Notes: a model not told the origin generated them from the sequence alone. 64,000 nucleotides of DNA from Paraspadella gotoi (GCA_051294375.1 CM119268.1:16231528-16295527), one strand, 5' to 3'; shown: positions 11,362-22,533, counted from the stretch's first letter. Translations and numbers: made by a program.

Positions 11362-12042
11362 TTGTATTTTTACTGTTCCGCATCGTTAGAATAAAAAAAC
11401 GTCTTCTGGAAATTAATCGATATCTGAGTTAAAAGGGAGAGAAAATAAAAACAGCTGCGAGTAGAATTTAAGGATTATTTTACCCGATGTTATCTTTATA
11501 ATGATTATTGGCAGCAGGTAAAGCTATAAAATATATTTTAAAGTCATATTTTTTCTCTTCACGTTGTCATAGTTTCTAGTACAGTCCACGTTTGATGCAT
11601 TGAATAACTATTAAAATAAATCCCAAGCAAGGGCGTTTTTTTCAAATGGTCCTTTCGATCTTAGCTGCGGGGCCAGTTACTCACTTTCAGACGGCAGGGG
11701 AACCACTTTATCCAGAATAGTAGTATGGCGTCATACCAGGTCGCCATACTCGGGTCAAAAAAAAAAATTTGATTTCTTAATAGAACTAAGAAATCAGTTT
11801 TTTTTATTTTTTAAACAGCTATTTAAACTCAAAAGAGTCTAAGATATTTACCACCAAATGAATCCAACTCATAAAAAGTGGTTCTTCTTCTATTTTCTAT
11901 ACCACCTCTTTACGATTGAACCCGCTCACTCGCCACCGCCGATGTTCTGGTTCTCCACCCCCACAGCCATAATGAAAAATGATTCTAAAAGCGTTTTTAT
12001 CCCTTCTTTCGCCCAAAGCGTCTCTCTCTCTCTCTCTCTTCT

Positions 12043-12081
<39 letters not shown>

Positions 12082-12974
12082 TCTGCTCTCTCTCTCTCTC
12101 TCTCTGGTTCTGCCCTCCTCCCTCCGCTACTCCTCTCTCTCGCTGGATCTTCAAAACAATACTCGTTCAAAACCGCCCTATAACAGTGTGCCGAATGAGG
12201 ACAATGATCCATAAAGATAAGACATTAAATAAGCAGTGACGTATTATCTTCTGCCTTTGTTTAAATTAAAAATATCTTTAGATTTAGCTTCTAAAAAGCT
12301 AATGAGCTTAATCATTGTGGGTGAGACTGACTGTGAGACTAACTGTGAGACTGAGTGTGAGACTGACAGTCTTGAATTGACTGATATTCTTGGATTAACA
12401 ATTACCGAGTCTTTGTTAGGAATTTTTTATAAAGAGATCAAGTTCTATACCTTAATTTCTTTCCTTTCTTCCTCCTCCTTTCCTTCTTTCCTCCTTTCCT
12501 TCCTTCCAACGGCGGGCGAGGGATATCGGTCACTCGAGGCTGCTCATGCATTCCGGATCCACTTTCACAGCCTTTGCTCCACGCATTTTTTTCCCTTTCT
12601 TTTTCTCCACGCCTTTTTTACCTCCTTTTTTATTTCTCCGTGTCTTTTTCTCTTTTTTTTTTCTTTCCTCATTTTTATCTTTTATTCGCGACTCGTCTTT
12701 CCTCGCAATGGCTTCATCGATTTTGAATCGTGTGTCATCGATTCTAGGCCAAATCATTTAATTAGCCAATTAAGAGGATTTTTAGGCAAATGATATTATA
12801 GGATGGTAATGTTTTCTCTTAGAACAAGAGTTTACAATTGGTTTAATTATCATATTTCATGTAGTTTGAAACCGGCGACGATCATCAATGTCAAAAAAAA
12901 AACCACATGAACGTCGAGTACTTTCAGAGAACACTTAACGCTTAGCGCCCATTCCTTCTTCGCCTGAATATATA

Positions 12975-13026
<52 letters not shown>

Positions 13027-13208
13027 CTCCGTCTTCTCTCTCGATCTCGTAAAGCGATTCTTTCAGTTCTTTTGTTCTTTCCCAGACAGTTTTTCGTTTC
13101 GTTGCTGATGGTTTTTTTTCTCGTTTCCGACCAAGGGACTCGACAATTTCCCGCACTTCTCACTCTCTCTCTCTCCTCCTCTCTGCTCTCTCTCCCTCTC
13201 CTCTCTCT

Positions 13209-13258
<50 letters not shown>

Positions 13259-13663
13259 CAAGCAGTTAGTCTGCGAGAACTCCGAATAAGAAAATGCCAC
13301 AGTTGCAGCAAGGTTTAAACGATTCAGTATTTAAGTGGAAACCATTTTTCACTGTAAAATTTTTCATTGTAAAAATATAGTTAATATTGCGATAAACTCT
13401 TCGAAACGTTGTGAAAAAAAGAGATTATAAGTAGAAACTATTCAAAAAAATATTGATTACTTGAGAAAAGAAAGAATTAGAAAGAAAAGAAAGAAAGAAA
13501 GTCTGAGAATGATATATAACATGTGACATAAGCTGTAAATTATATCATCACTCGTTGGCTATGACAATAAAAATATTAAAAAATACAAATAAAATTTATC
13601 CTGAGACAAGCGGAAAGACGTTAAAGAGATAAACGAAGCGACGTAGAGAGAGAGGAGAGAGAG

Positions 13664-13732
<69 letters not shown>

Positions 13733-14105
13733 CAAAGTGACGTCGAGGCTTTCAACAACTCCGTCCTCGATTTGGCTTCGTCATCGACGTCCTTCTCCTT
13801 CCGCTCAACGTCTTTCCCGTCGTCGGCCGTCGTCGGTCGTTGTGTCGTTGTCGTCGATGTCTCGTCATCGACGCGTAATTTTTCGCCCCGTTTTTCCGAG
13901 CGGACAATCTCAGGCCTTTGTGTGGAAATAACAACGACAACGAGGATCAAAGAGTCAACTATCTCAAATAATGTTTTTTTTGTTGTTTTTGTTATTGATA
14001 CACTATTTCTTAATATTTAATTATTTAATATTTACAAAACATATCTGCACTCTTTAGAGATAAACCTAAGAGTAGATATTGCATCTACTAGATAAAGAGC
14101 TCTCC

Positions 14106-16777
14106 ATATATATATATATATATATAGATAGTGGGGAGAGATATATACAGCTCTTTCCCATCTCCGTCCGTCCCCTTCCTCTCATACATCCCTCAACTCG
14201 ACTCATAAAAAAATCCATCCGGGGGGCAACGCCTCGAGGGCGGGAAAAGAGAGATTCAGCTGCTCAGCTCAACGGTCACAAGTCGGAGGGCACAGAAAAT
14301 CCTCCATCTCCCTCTTATATTTTGTACATAACGTGCCTTAACTATACTTTTAAGACTTATACTTAGAACCGCATATCTTTACTACCATCTTTACCTGATG
14401 AGAGACTAAATTAGATATACCCTTTAAGCTAGAACCCCACAACAGCCTCTTACAATCGACAGTGACGCGGCCGCCACACAGGCCTCTCCCCAAGGTTTAA
14501 CCTTGCCCAGAAATTTAGTTTCCCTGCTCTACCCGACTAACTGGCTTAACCCCGGCAAACCCCTCCCAACCACCCTAATTTTTTTCTTCCAATCTTTTCT
14601 AAAATCTTAATTTTTTGTTTTTCATCATAATCTTCTTCTAATCTGTTTCATCGTGCAAAAAAAAAAATTAAACAAAAACACTTTTAATTCTACCTAATTC
14701 CTTTCGCAACAAACAAAATTATCTCTCATCGCGCAAAAACGTGTGAAAATAAAAATTTTATCCATTTCAATTTTTCATAGCGGCCACGAAGAGGAAAAAG
14801 ACGAAAACAAAGAACTTGGTCCAATGGCCATCTCATAAATCAAACAGTATAGTCACTAACCCGCCCTTTTTTCTCTTTTTAGCTAATTCGGGACACTTAG
14901 TTGTTGTACTGTACACATAATAACATCGTAATCTTTCTCTCCCTTTTAGCATAGATAATCCGGGACATTAATTGATCTTTTAAGCAAGATAATGCCGGGA
15001 CCAGTTTGTAATGTAATTGTTCCCCTTAGTAATTTTTCCCTTACTATTTTTTATTGATCTCCCTTACTACCTCAAAATTCACAATTTTTGAATAGTTTTC
15101 GATTTTTAGTATTCTATTCTCTGACTTCACGGTTGAAATTTAACTCTACATAACTGCCTCAAACTGTCCTACCCGGCCGTGCACATTACTTCCAACTTTA
15201 AATTTTTAATCTGTATTTCTTATCGTGTTTGCATCACTGTAAAGAACGCCCAATGTCCCTTTTCTTTGCCTTTTTATTGTCCACAGTAATTGAATTAATT
15301 TTTTCCATGTCGATACTTTAAAAAATATTTTAAAAACAACAAGTCACCATTCGTTTTTTATTAATATCAGCGCTATTTTCCAAACTCTCCATTTTTCAGA
15401 TCCTCCATAACACCTTACTATTTTTCCTCACGTCATTTCCGACTTTCGATTCCTCTAATCAACTAAAGCTCTATTACGAGATTTTCATTGAATCACATAT
15501 TTCATCTATCTATTTCATTTTATAATATTTACTTTTTGATTCACATCTTTTTCGATTTTTATTGGCTCCAACAACATTAACCTCACGCACCGATTTTCCG
15601 ACTTTCGATTCACTAATGCACCATTTCGATTTTCCATCTTTTAACTCAAACCATTTTTCGATTTTTTATTATTGTTTACTATTTTGACCGGCACCGAATT
15701 TCGATCTTCTTTCCCTAAAAATATCATTTTTTTTCTAATCTTTAACTAGCCTATCATCTTCACCCGAATTTCTTTGGCTGACTCAAAACTGATCTCTCCT
15801 AGTCTTCACTGAATGGAATTTCGACTAGGAGCGGCGCCAGTTCTTTTACTAACCCTTCCCCTCCTTGACCCCCGATCCTCCGATCTCAGCGCCGTTTTTC
15901 CTTCACTCTGGACCGGCCTCTTCTTTCTCCGGCCCTCCCTTTTCTTCTCTCTTTTAAGCTGGCACCTACTCTATCTCGCTCATCCCTTCATTCGAGAAAA
16001 CAGCTGCGACAAGGGAGGAATGTCCATGCTCTGGCGTCGGAAAAGACGACGCGGGGACCCTCCCACACCCTGCTCACTCGATGCTTCGCCCTCTCTCTGC
16101 TCTCTCCATTTCGACTTCCAAACCCAAAAAAAAGATCGTTGATGCTCTTCCTTCTCATTCTCCATTCTCCTCTGACTTTTCGAGTCACGCTGATTGGCTT
16201 CAGCTCCATTCTCCCTTCTCCTTCTCTCTCCCTCTCCCTCCTCTCTCTCTTCTCCTCCCGGCCGAAATCTTCTCTCTCTTTGCCTCACTTGCTGCACACG
16301 TTCACGTCGTCACGGGCGTGTTCAGGCACGCAAGTAAAACAAAAAAAACGGACCAGAATCGATTGTGAACCTCTCATGCCTCAACCATCAATTCTCCCCC
16401 CCCTTCTCGTCTCTCTCTCCTCTCTCTCCGTCTCTGTCGTCTCGCTATCCGTCTCTCATCGTCGTCTCACTATAAAATAAAAGAATAAAAAAAAATCTAT
16501 TCAGTTGATGTTTTTTCACGTGACGTGATCGCATTCCGGTTCTGGCCACCGTTTTGCCTCACACCGCTCCTCTCTCCCTCTCCTCCTCGCCTTCCGTCAC
16601 TGTTTTCTTCCTTTCGATCACTCTGTCTCCTGCTCTCTCTCTCTCCCTCTCGCCCCTCCCTCTCTCTCATGGTGAAATTCTTTTTTTTAACTTTCTTAAC
16701 TTAATGTTTTTTTTTTAAGCTTTATTACATTGTTTTTTTTTTTGTTTTTGTTCTTTTGTTTGTTTTGTTTTTTGTTT
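14106..16777. other. Single-copy DNA between P2 and P3, no gene recognised
   Basis: It starts with a (TA)n run (14106-14127). A GC-rich patch at 14215-14530 contains a perfect 7-bp hairpin CAAGGTT/AACCTTG at 14491-14505. The long AT-rich part (14580-15780) has repeated TTTCGATTTT-like words. A moderately GC-rich pyrimidine-rich part (15815-16680) includes a CCAAT-type GATTGG at about 16192 and many CT runs. Open frames of about 100 residues here are pyrimidine-rich and overlap each other on several frames, so I do not call them genes. A promoter or 5' region in 15815-16350 is possible but unsupported. Confidence 0.5.
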
Positions 16778-16802
16778 NNNNNNNNNNNNNNNNNNNNNNN
16801 NN
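16778..16802. other. Assembly gap (25 N)
   Basis: A placeholder gap. The left side is T/G-rich single-copy DNA and the right side enters P3 abruptly, so the P3 boundary is not observed. Confidence 0.97.
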
Positions 16803-16931
16803 TCTTTTCAGTCTTTTGTTCTTTCCCAGGATTTTTTCGTTTTCGTTGCTTGATGGTTTTTTTCTCGTTTCCGACCAAGGGACTCGACAATTTCGCATAC
16901 CTCTTCCCTCCCTCTCTCTCTCCTCCTCTCT

Positions 16932-17005
<74 letters not shown>

Positions 17006-17424
17006 AAGTTAGTCTTGGAGAACTCCGAATAAGAAAATGCCACAAAGTTGCAGCAAGGTTTAAACGATTCAGTATTTAAGTGGAAACCATTTTTCACTGT
17101 AAAATTTTCATTTGTAAAATCAATTAGTTAATATCTGCGGATAAACTTTCGAAACTTGTTTGAAAAAAAAAGGATTATAATAGAAAACTATTCAAAAAAA
17201 TATTGATTACTTGAGAAAAGAAAGAATATAGAAAGAAAAGAAAGAAAGAAAGTCTAGAATGAATATATACATGTGACATAAGCTGTAAATTATATCATCA
17301 CTCGTTGGCTATGACAATAAAAATATTAAAATACAAATTAAATTTATCCTGAGACAAGCGGAAGAAGCTTAAAGAGATAAAGCGACGTAGAGAGAGGAGA
17401 GAGAGAGGAAGAGAGGAGAGAGAG

Positions 17425-17460
<36 letters not shown>

Positions 17461-18305
17461 GAGAGAGCCAAAGTGACGTTCAGGCTCTTTCAACAACTCC
17501 GTCCTCGATTTGGCTTCGTCATCGACGTCCTCCTTCCGCTCAACGTCTTCCCGTCGTCGTCGTCGTCGTTGTCGTCGATGTCTCGTCATCGACGCGTAAT
17601 TTTCCGCCTCGTCTTTCCGAGCGACAATCTCAGGCCGCTTGGAAATAACAACGACAACGACGGATACAGAGTCAACTATCTCAAATAATGTTTTTTTTTT
17701 GTTTTGTTATTGATACACTATTCTTAATATTTAATTATTTAATATTTACAAAACATATCTGCACTCTTTAGAGTCTCATAACCTAAGAGTAGATATTAGA
17801 TTCTACTAGATAAAGAGCTCTCCATATTTAGTCCTATTTATTTATCCTGTATCCCTGTAGCTTTATTTCACCATTTTCAGTCAATGCTTTTCTTTGTCCA
17901 CCTTTCGATCTTCACAATTTGATCTCCTCCCTTTCTCTTATACCCTTTCTATCTCCCCATTCCCTTTCTATCTCCCCATTCCCTTTCTATTCTTATCTAT
18001 CCAACCTTTTAACTCCCCTTCCTTCCTTTCNNNNNNNNNNNNNNNNNNNNNNNNNNNNNNNNNNNNNNNNNNNNNNNNNNNNNNNNNNNNNNNNNNNNNN
18101 NNNNNNNNNNNNNNNNNNNNNNNNNNNNNNNNNNNNNNNCCGCCATAAACCTCGTATCCTTTCCCCTGGCATCGCGGGGGAAACTTCTTCATATTCCTTC
18201 GCATCCTGTTACTCTGCTTTTCTTTCTTGTCTCCGGTCTTCCGCCTTCAGCTTTGCCTATCGTCGAGTTGCCAACTGTCCCAGCACACGCGCCCGATGTT
18301 TGTTT
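16803..18305 (+). repeat. P3: partial diverged copy of the P family
   Basis: It matches P1 from about 8577 to 10150 and P2 from about 13060 to 14100, in the same orientation. It contains a (CT)n tract at 16912-17004 and GA tracts at 17390-17468. It is closer to P2 than to P1 at many sites. A 109-N gap (18031-18139) falls where P1 has about 90 bases, so this gap seems to be sized from real data. Similarity ends near 18305, just past ACACGCGCCCGATG. Confidence 0.85.
18031..18139. other. Assembly gap (109 N) inside P3
   Basis: The flanks match P1 near 9912 and 10000. The hidden sequence is therefore probably the pyrimidine-rich stretch seen there. Confidence 0.95.
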
Positions 18306-18960
18306 AAAAAAATATTCATTAGTTTAGATTAGTTTTTAACAATCATTCAGAATTGTCCCGTCGTTTCTAAGCATTTTTTACAGAATCATTTTACAAATAT
18401 TAAATCATGAAATATATTTGAATTTTGATAATATCAGAATTGTATTACTTTTCGTCACTTGTTTCACTATTTTAAGTATTAGATTTCATAATATGCATTA
18501 AAATTACATATTATAAATTTTTTTTAATTGTTACCGGTGTACCATTAAAAAAAACATCATATTAACCGTATAATTTGCTTAATGAAGAAAAATAAAACCT
18601 TGGTTTTAACCAACTAAAATTACTTTTAACGAATGTAATAACGTGAACACAAAAAAAATGAAGACTTTGAAGAAAATCACAGGAAATTCTTGCAAGCAAT
18701 TGATCGCTAGGAAATGGCAGCAAGCAATTTTTTTAAAGCAAAAGAATAAATTCGCTCTGAAAAAAAAACAATAAAAGGAAATTGAGACCCGGATTTTTAA
18801 AAGTCGGTTTTGTGTTGACGCCGAAAAATAGAACCGGAAAAGTGGAACGACGCCGACAGATGCCGAGAGATACCGGCAGATGCCGGATGTTTGGCGGAAT
18901 TTCCTTTCTTTTTGTATATCGAGTCGACGCGAGAGACCATCGGCTTTATTTGGCGAAGGT
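18306..18960. other. AT-rich single-copy DNA, nothing recognised
   Basis: AT-rich to about 18790, then a short GC-richer part with the near-duplicate words GACAGATGCCGAGAG and GGCAGATGCCGG (about 18855-18890). No credible gene was seen. Confidence 0.5.
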
Positions 18961-18969
18961 CAAATGACT

Positions 18970-19111
18970 TTTTCGCTCTCTCTGTCTCTATCTCTCTCTC
19001 TCTGTCTCTCTCTGTCTCTCTCTCTCTTTCTCTCCCTCTCTTTCACTCTATCTCTCTCTCTTTTTCTTATCGCTGCTTTGTTTTTCCTATCGCTCCTTGT
19101 ACCCAATCACA

Positions 19112-19148
<37 letters not shown>

Positions 19149-19300
19149 NNNNNNNNNNNNNNNNNNNNNNNNNNNNNNNNNNNNNNNNNNNNNNNNNNNN
19201 NNNNNNNNNNNNNNNNNNNNNNNNNNNNNNNNNNNNNNNNNNNNNNNNNNNNNNNNNNNNNNNNNNNNNNNNNNNNNNNNNNNNNNNNNNNNNNNNNNNN

Positions 19301-19331
<31 letters not shown>
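18970..19331. repeat. Facing (CT)n and (GA)n tracts with a 152-N gap
   Basis: A (CT)n-rich stretch at 18974-19065 is followed 45 bases later by a (GA)n tract from 19111 that continues on the other side of the gap to 19331. The two could pair as an inverted repeat. The gap (19149-19300) is flanked on both sides by GA, so it probably hides only more GA. Confidence 0.88.
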
Positions 19332-19335
<4 letters not shown>

Positions 19336-19439
19336 AAGCCACTCTTACCATGCAACGATCCGTCTCTCTCTCGTCGGCACTTAGCTTTCTATTTCTCGAT
19401 CTCAATGTTTCCCTCTTTCACGAATATGCCTTTTGATGC

Positions 19440-19850
19440 GGAGGGTGGAAGAGAACCAGAAAGGGAATAGGGAAGAAAACAGAAAAAGGGAAAAAAAATA
19501 AATAGAAGAAAAATAGAAACAGCAAAAAGAAAATAGAAACAAAAAATAAAATAATCAAATAATAAAAATAAAAATAGAAAGAGAAGGAGGAAAATATAAA
19601 CGGAAGAAAGAGAGAAGGGGAAAACATAAAAATGCAGTGAAGTAGGAGAAAGGAAAAAAAATTGTAAATGGAATGGAACATAAGCAGAAATCGAAATGGC
19701 GCCCGTCTTCAAAAGGCGACGACGACGACAATGACGACGATAACTAAGATGACGAAGTAGACAATAATGATGACCCGAGACAATAAGGACAACAATGACG
19801 ATGACGTTAATGACCATAATGAAAGAGACAATCATCATTGATCATTGATC
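19440..19850. repeat. Purine-rich A/G stretch, then degenerate GAC/GAT array
   Basis: 19440-19690 is almost all A and G. 19708-19838 is a degenerate trinucleotide array of GAC, GAT, AAT and ATG words. No gene. Confidence 0.7.
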
Positions 19851-19858
19851 AATGATCA
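19839..19858. other. Perfect 20-bp palindrome
   Basis: TGATCATTGATCAATGATCA is its own reverse complement. It sits at the border between the GAC/GAT array and the SINE-like element. It may be a by-product of TGATCAAT-type repetition. Confidence 0.9.
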
Positions 19859-19879
19859 TGTCAATGTAGTCGGGTATTG

Positions 19880-20110
19880 CATAAGTTCACCCCGCCTATA
19901 AGCATGACACCTTCAGTCATGACCCGGTGGCTCATTGAGTAAGCCATCAGCTCATGACCACTAGGTACCGCGTTCAATCCCAACCCGGTACCTACCCTGC
20001 GGGAAGCGTGAGGACGGTCCTCAACCGCCTTGGGAGCCTGGAAAGCCTGGTTTCAAGCCCAGAACCCGTTCCATGGCTGCTGAGCGGGCATAGAAGTTAC
20101 GGATAGTAGT
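19880..20110 (+). mobile_element. tRNA-derived SINE-like element (SINE-1)
   Basis: The head looks like a decayed tRNA with an internal polymerase III promoter. The A-box-like word TGGCTCATTGAG is at 19928-19939 and the B-box-like CGTTCAATCCC at 19971-19981 (10 of 11 consensus positions), 43 bases apart as in tRNAs. A D-stem can form between GGCT (19929-19932) and AGCC (19942-19945). A GC-rich body of about 120 bases follows. No anticodon stem is convincing, so this is not a functional tRNA gene. The family is not recognised and the 3' end is uncertain. Confidence 0.5.
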
Positions 20111-20139
20111 CTTCAGCCCACTTCGAAGCCTTATCAACA

Positions 20140-20275
20140 TCAATGTCGATGAAAATGACGAGGACGATGACCCTGACCAATAAGATGACGACGATAAAGA
20201 TAACGACAACGTTAATGACCGCAATGACAACGAAAAGGATGACGATGACCGCAAAGAGGTCGAGCGCAAAGACAT
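20140..20275 (+). repeat. Degenerate GAY/AAY trinucleotide array
   Basis: GAC, GAT, AAC and AAG words with mostly C/T at every third base. It is related in character to 19708-19838 and 20866-21070, and is probably a decayed microsatellite. Confidence 0.7.
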
Positions 20276-20539
20276 TGTGTGTTCGGTCACACGACACCCG
20301 CTCCCAATTTAAAATCTGTGAAGCGGAAGAATCGTATCCCCGCGGTTGCCCTCGGCACCACGTGACCCGATCGTCATGGAGTGAGGATCTCGGATTCCGT
20401 CAGACGAGACATTTTCGGGTCAAGTTGACAAGGATTAAACATACGAAAAGTAATTAAACATTTAAAGAAAATTTGGTGAATCATACATCAGATCAACGAA
20501 TAAGTAAGAAGGGAAATTTCCCCATCGCTTGAATTCTCT

Positions 20540-20790
20540 TAGTCACTTCTACTTTTTTTTTCCTCTCTTCCTTTTTCTTCATCCCTTACTCATCCTAACA
20601 CAACTTTCCTCTCTTCTCGCCCTTCATTTCCCCTCGAACCAATTCGTTTCAACATTCTCCCTTCCCCCCCTCGCTCCCTTTTTCTTATTTCCCCTTCACC
20701 CTTCCCCCCTTTCCCCTCCGCCTTCCCCTTTTTCGCTTCCCCGCTTCTTTTCATTCCCCACGAAAAATCTTTCTTTCTCTCTCGATTCTT
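20540..20790. repeat. Polypyrimidine stretch
   Basis: About 250 bases of mostly C and T in irregular order, including CCCCTT-type runs. It is next to the Asp/Asn-type array. Confidence 0.75.
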
Positions 20791-21112
20791 GAAAACAACA
20801 AATGGACCAGAATCCGAGAGGAAACCCGCGGGTCGCCCCTCTCCGCCGCCGGGCTTGGCATCCGTCGTCGTCGTTGTCGTCGTCGTGGTTGACGTTGTCA
20901 TCGTCGGAGTCGTTGTCATCGTGGTCGTTGTCGTTATCGTTGTTGTCTTCGGCAGCCGTGTCGTCTTTATCATGTTCGTCTGAGTTATCGACGTTATCAT
21001 TGTCATTGTTCTCATCGTCGTTGTTGCTGTCGGCAACGTTGTTGTCATCGTTGACGTCGTAGTCAACTTGGCCGTGAATTTGATTGTTTAGCTTTTTTAA
21101 AGATGTAATCAT
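20696..21112 (-). CDS. Possible Asp/Asn-rich open frame (doubtful)
   Basis: An open frame of about 138 residues on the minus strand. Residues 17-83 are almost all Asp and Asn with a few Val, His, Glu and Ser. A short basic patch (Arg-Arg-Arg-Arg) follows, then a tail that reads through the polypyrimidine stretch. The core has a strong purine-any-pyrimidine codon pattern with GAC/GAT and AAC/AAT mixed at the third base. Real acidic low-complexity proteins show this, and so do decayed GAC/AAC microsatellites. Similar non-coding-looking arrays occur 100-1100 bases upstream, so I favour a repeat over a gene. Confidence 0.18.
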   Translation of the reverse strand: MITSLKKLNNQIHGQVDYDVNDDNNVADSNNDDENNDNDNVDNSDEHDKDDTAAEDNNDNDNDHDDNDSDDDNVNHDDDNDDDGCQARRRRGATRGFPLGFWSICCFQESREKERFFVGNEKKRGSEKGEGGGERGEG

Positions 21113-21436
21113 TAAAATATATACTCTTTGTCGTCATGATGTCATCATCTGTGGCATCAACATTGTCGTCTCCGCTGACAAGTATTTCCGTCACCTCGAT
21201 TTTCTCATCCTCGTTTCATCGCATTCGAAGGCGAATTAGTAATGATTATCAATCGTCGCCCCTTCATTTCGCTTTCTTCTTTCCAAGTCTTCTTTCATTC
21301 TTTCCACAGTCCACAACCCCACTTCGCCCCTCCTGCCAACTCCCCCACCTTCTTCCGCCACCCGCTTTCGGTTCAACCTCACCCGTGGACGTTTCAAAGC
21401 TGACCCCTTCCCTCTGATTTGGTTGACGAAAAAACA

Positions 21437-21481
21437 CACTCTCTCTCTCTCTCTCTCTGTCTGTCTCTCTCTCTCTCTCCA
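21437..21481. repeat. (CT)n microsatellite
   Basis: About 45 bases of CT with two TGTC interruptions. Confidence 0.9.
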
Positions 21482-21654
21482 GTCTTCTCACTTCGGCCTT
21501 TCCTTTCCCTACTTAAATCTTCAAGCCTCTTGCCCATCCTTCTTTTGTTTGTCTCGCATACCTTTACCTTTGCATTAATCTCTATACCATCTCCAACGAT
21601 TCCCGCTCTCTTTTTACTTTCCTCTTTTTTTTTTCTAGGCTTTTTTTTAGTTGC

Positions 21655-21830
21655 GCCGCGAGTACTCGCGGAGCAACTCTATAAGTCACTTTTCGGTCGG
21701 TCGGTCGGTCTGTCAGTACATCGGTCCGTCGGTATCTCTGTCCGTTGGTCTGCTTATAACTTGCCTATTTGTTAAAAATCAAATCTAAGCGACTACTGGC
21801 GCCGCCTTTTGTTTTTAAAGAAATCCTATA
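21655..21830 (+). repeat. Unclassified repeat-like module with GTCG units
   Basis: GCGAGTACTCGCGGAGCAAC contains the palindrome CGCGAGTACTCGCG at 21658-21671. It is followed by tandem GGTC/GGTCG units and degenerate TCGGTCCGTCGGTAT words to about 21750, then an AT-richer end with GGCGCC. It has the look of a dispersed element, but there is only one copy in this window. Confidence 0.35.
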
Positions 21831-22293
21831 AACTATAAGGAATAAATGACATGATAAGTAAAAAGAAAAGTAATGCGGCGCAACACCTTGGATTAACCGT
21901 TCCTTGTTCCTTTGCGCTTTTCCTTATTCCTTTCTTTCCTCCCTCCTCGTCGCCGGGAGCGGTGGGCCAACTTCGACTTGACCCAAACGCCGTTTATTGT
22001 TTTATTACGACATCGAAAACAACCGGGGTTGCGGAGGCGGAAGAAGAAGAAAGGGGACGGAGGGGGGAAGGTGGCACAGAAAGGAGGGGGGGACAGGGGT
22101 GGGGGAAGTTGGCGGGAAAAAGAGGGGGAGGTCGCTGAGGGTGTGAGGGAAGATAAGGACAAGCGAGAGAAATGAACAAAAGAAACCTCTCTTATATAAA
22201 AATATTCTAAAAGATAAAGAGGTAAAAGACGACAGACAAGATTCAAAAAAAAAAAAAAAGAGGAATAAAAAAAAGGAAAGAAAAAAGAAAGAA

Positions 22294-22533
22294 ATGAGGG
22301 CGATTACGACAAAGAAAGGGTCGACACTCGGCGCCGGTTATTGCGCGTCTTTGACCCTCGCGCGGTTCCATTCGGCGTCGGCGGCCGGAGGGCGTCGCGC
22401 CGTCGTTTCCGGCGCCGAGGATTTCTCGGTGCCGCTGAACCTTGGGGTTTGTGCGTTTCTACCTGAGATGGCGACGTTTCATTGTGCATTGTGCAATGTG
22501 CAATGTGCAATGAGAATCGCCGATGTCGTTTGA
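22294..22533 (+). CDS. Hypothetical 79-residue ORF in a CpG-rich patch
   Basis: The frame starts with ATG at 22294 directly after a long A/G-rich run, and ends with TGA at 22531-22533. It is GC-rich for this window, with many GCG, GCC and GGC codons. The N-terminal part is Ala-, Ser- and Arg-rich, somewhat like an organelle targeting peptide, followed by a Cys-rich end (Cys-Ala-Leu-Cys) that comes from a 9-bp TGTGCAATG repeat at about 22481-22510. No family is recognised. It could equally be a CpG-rich promoter or first exon. No splice partner was found. Confidence 0.2.
   Translation: MRAITTKKGSTLGAGYCASLTLARFHSASAAGGRRAVVSGAEDFSVPLNLGVCAFLPEMATFHCALCNVQCAMRIADVV

Larger units (their letters stand above)
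10193..14105 (+). repeat. P2: diverged copy of the P family
   Basis: It matches P1 from about 4837 onward in the same order and orientation. It lacks the MITE and the 340-bp AT segment, and has many one-base deletions. It shares substitutions with P3 that P1 lacks, for example CCGACCAAGGGACTCGAC where P1 has CCGCCAGAGGATCGAC. P2 and P3 are therefore sister copies and the differences are not only sequencing noise. CT/GA tracts lie at 12019-12110, 12979-13030, 13161-13257 and 13644-13733. It diverges from P3 after a GAGCTCTCCATAT motif near 14098-14110. No gene is recognised. Confidence 0.88.

Noticed and set aside
14468-14475. A NotI site (GCGGCCGC) as a hint of cloning vector
   Set aside because: A single 8-base site with no surrounding vector sequence is expected by chance in a GC-rich patch.
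15813-16480. Overlapping frames of about 100 residues, Leu/Ser/Pro-rich
   Set aside because: Pyrimidine-rich low complexity, open on several frames and both strands, and no recognisable domain.
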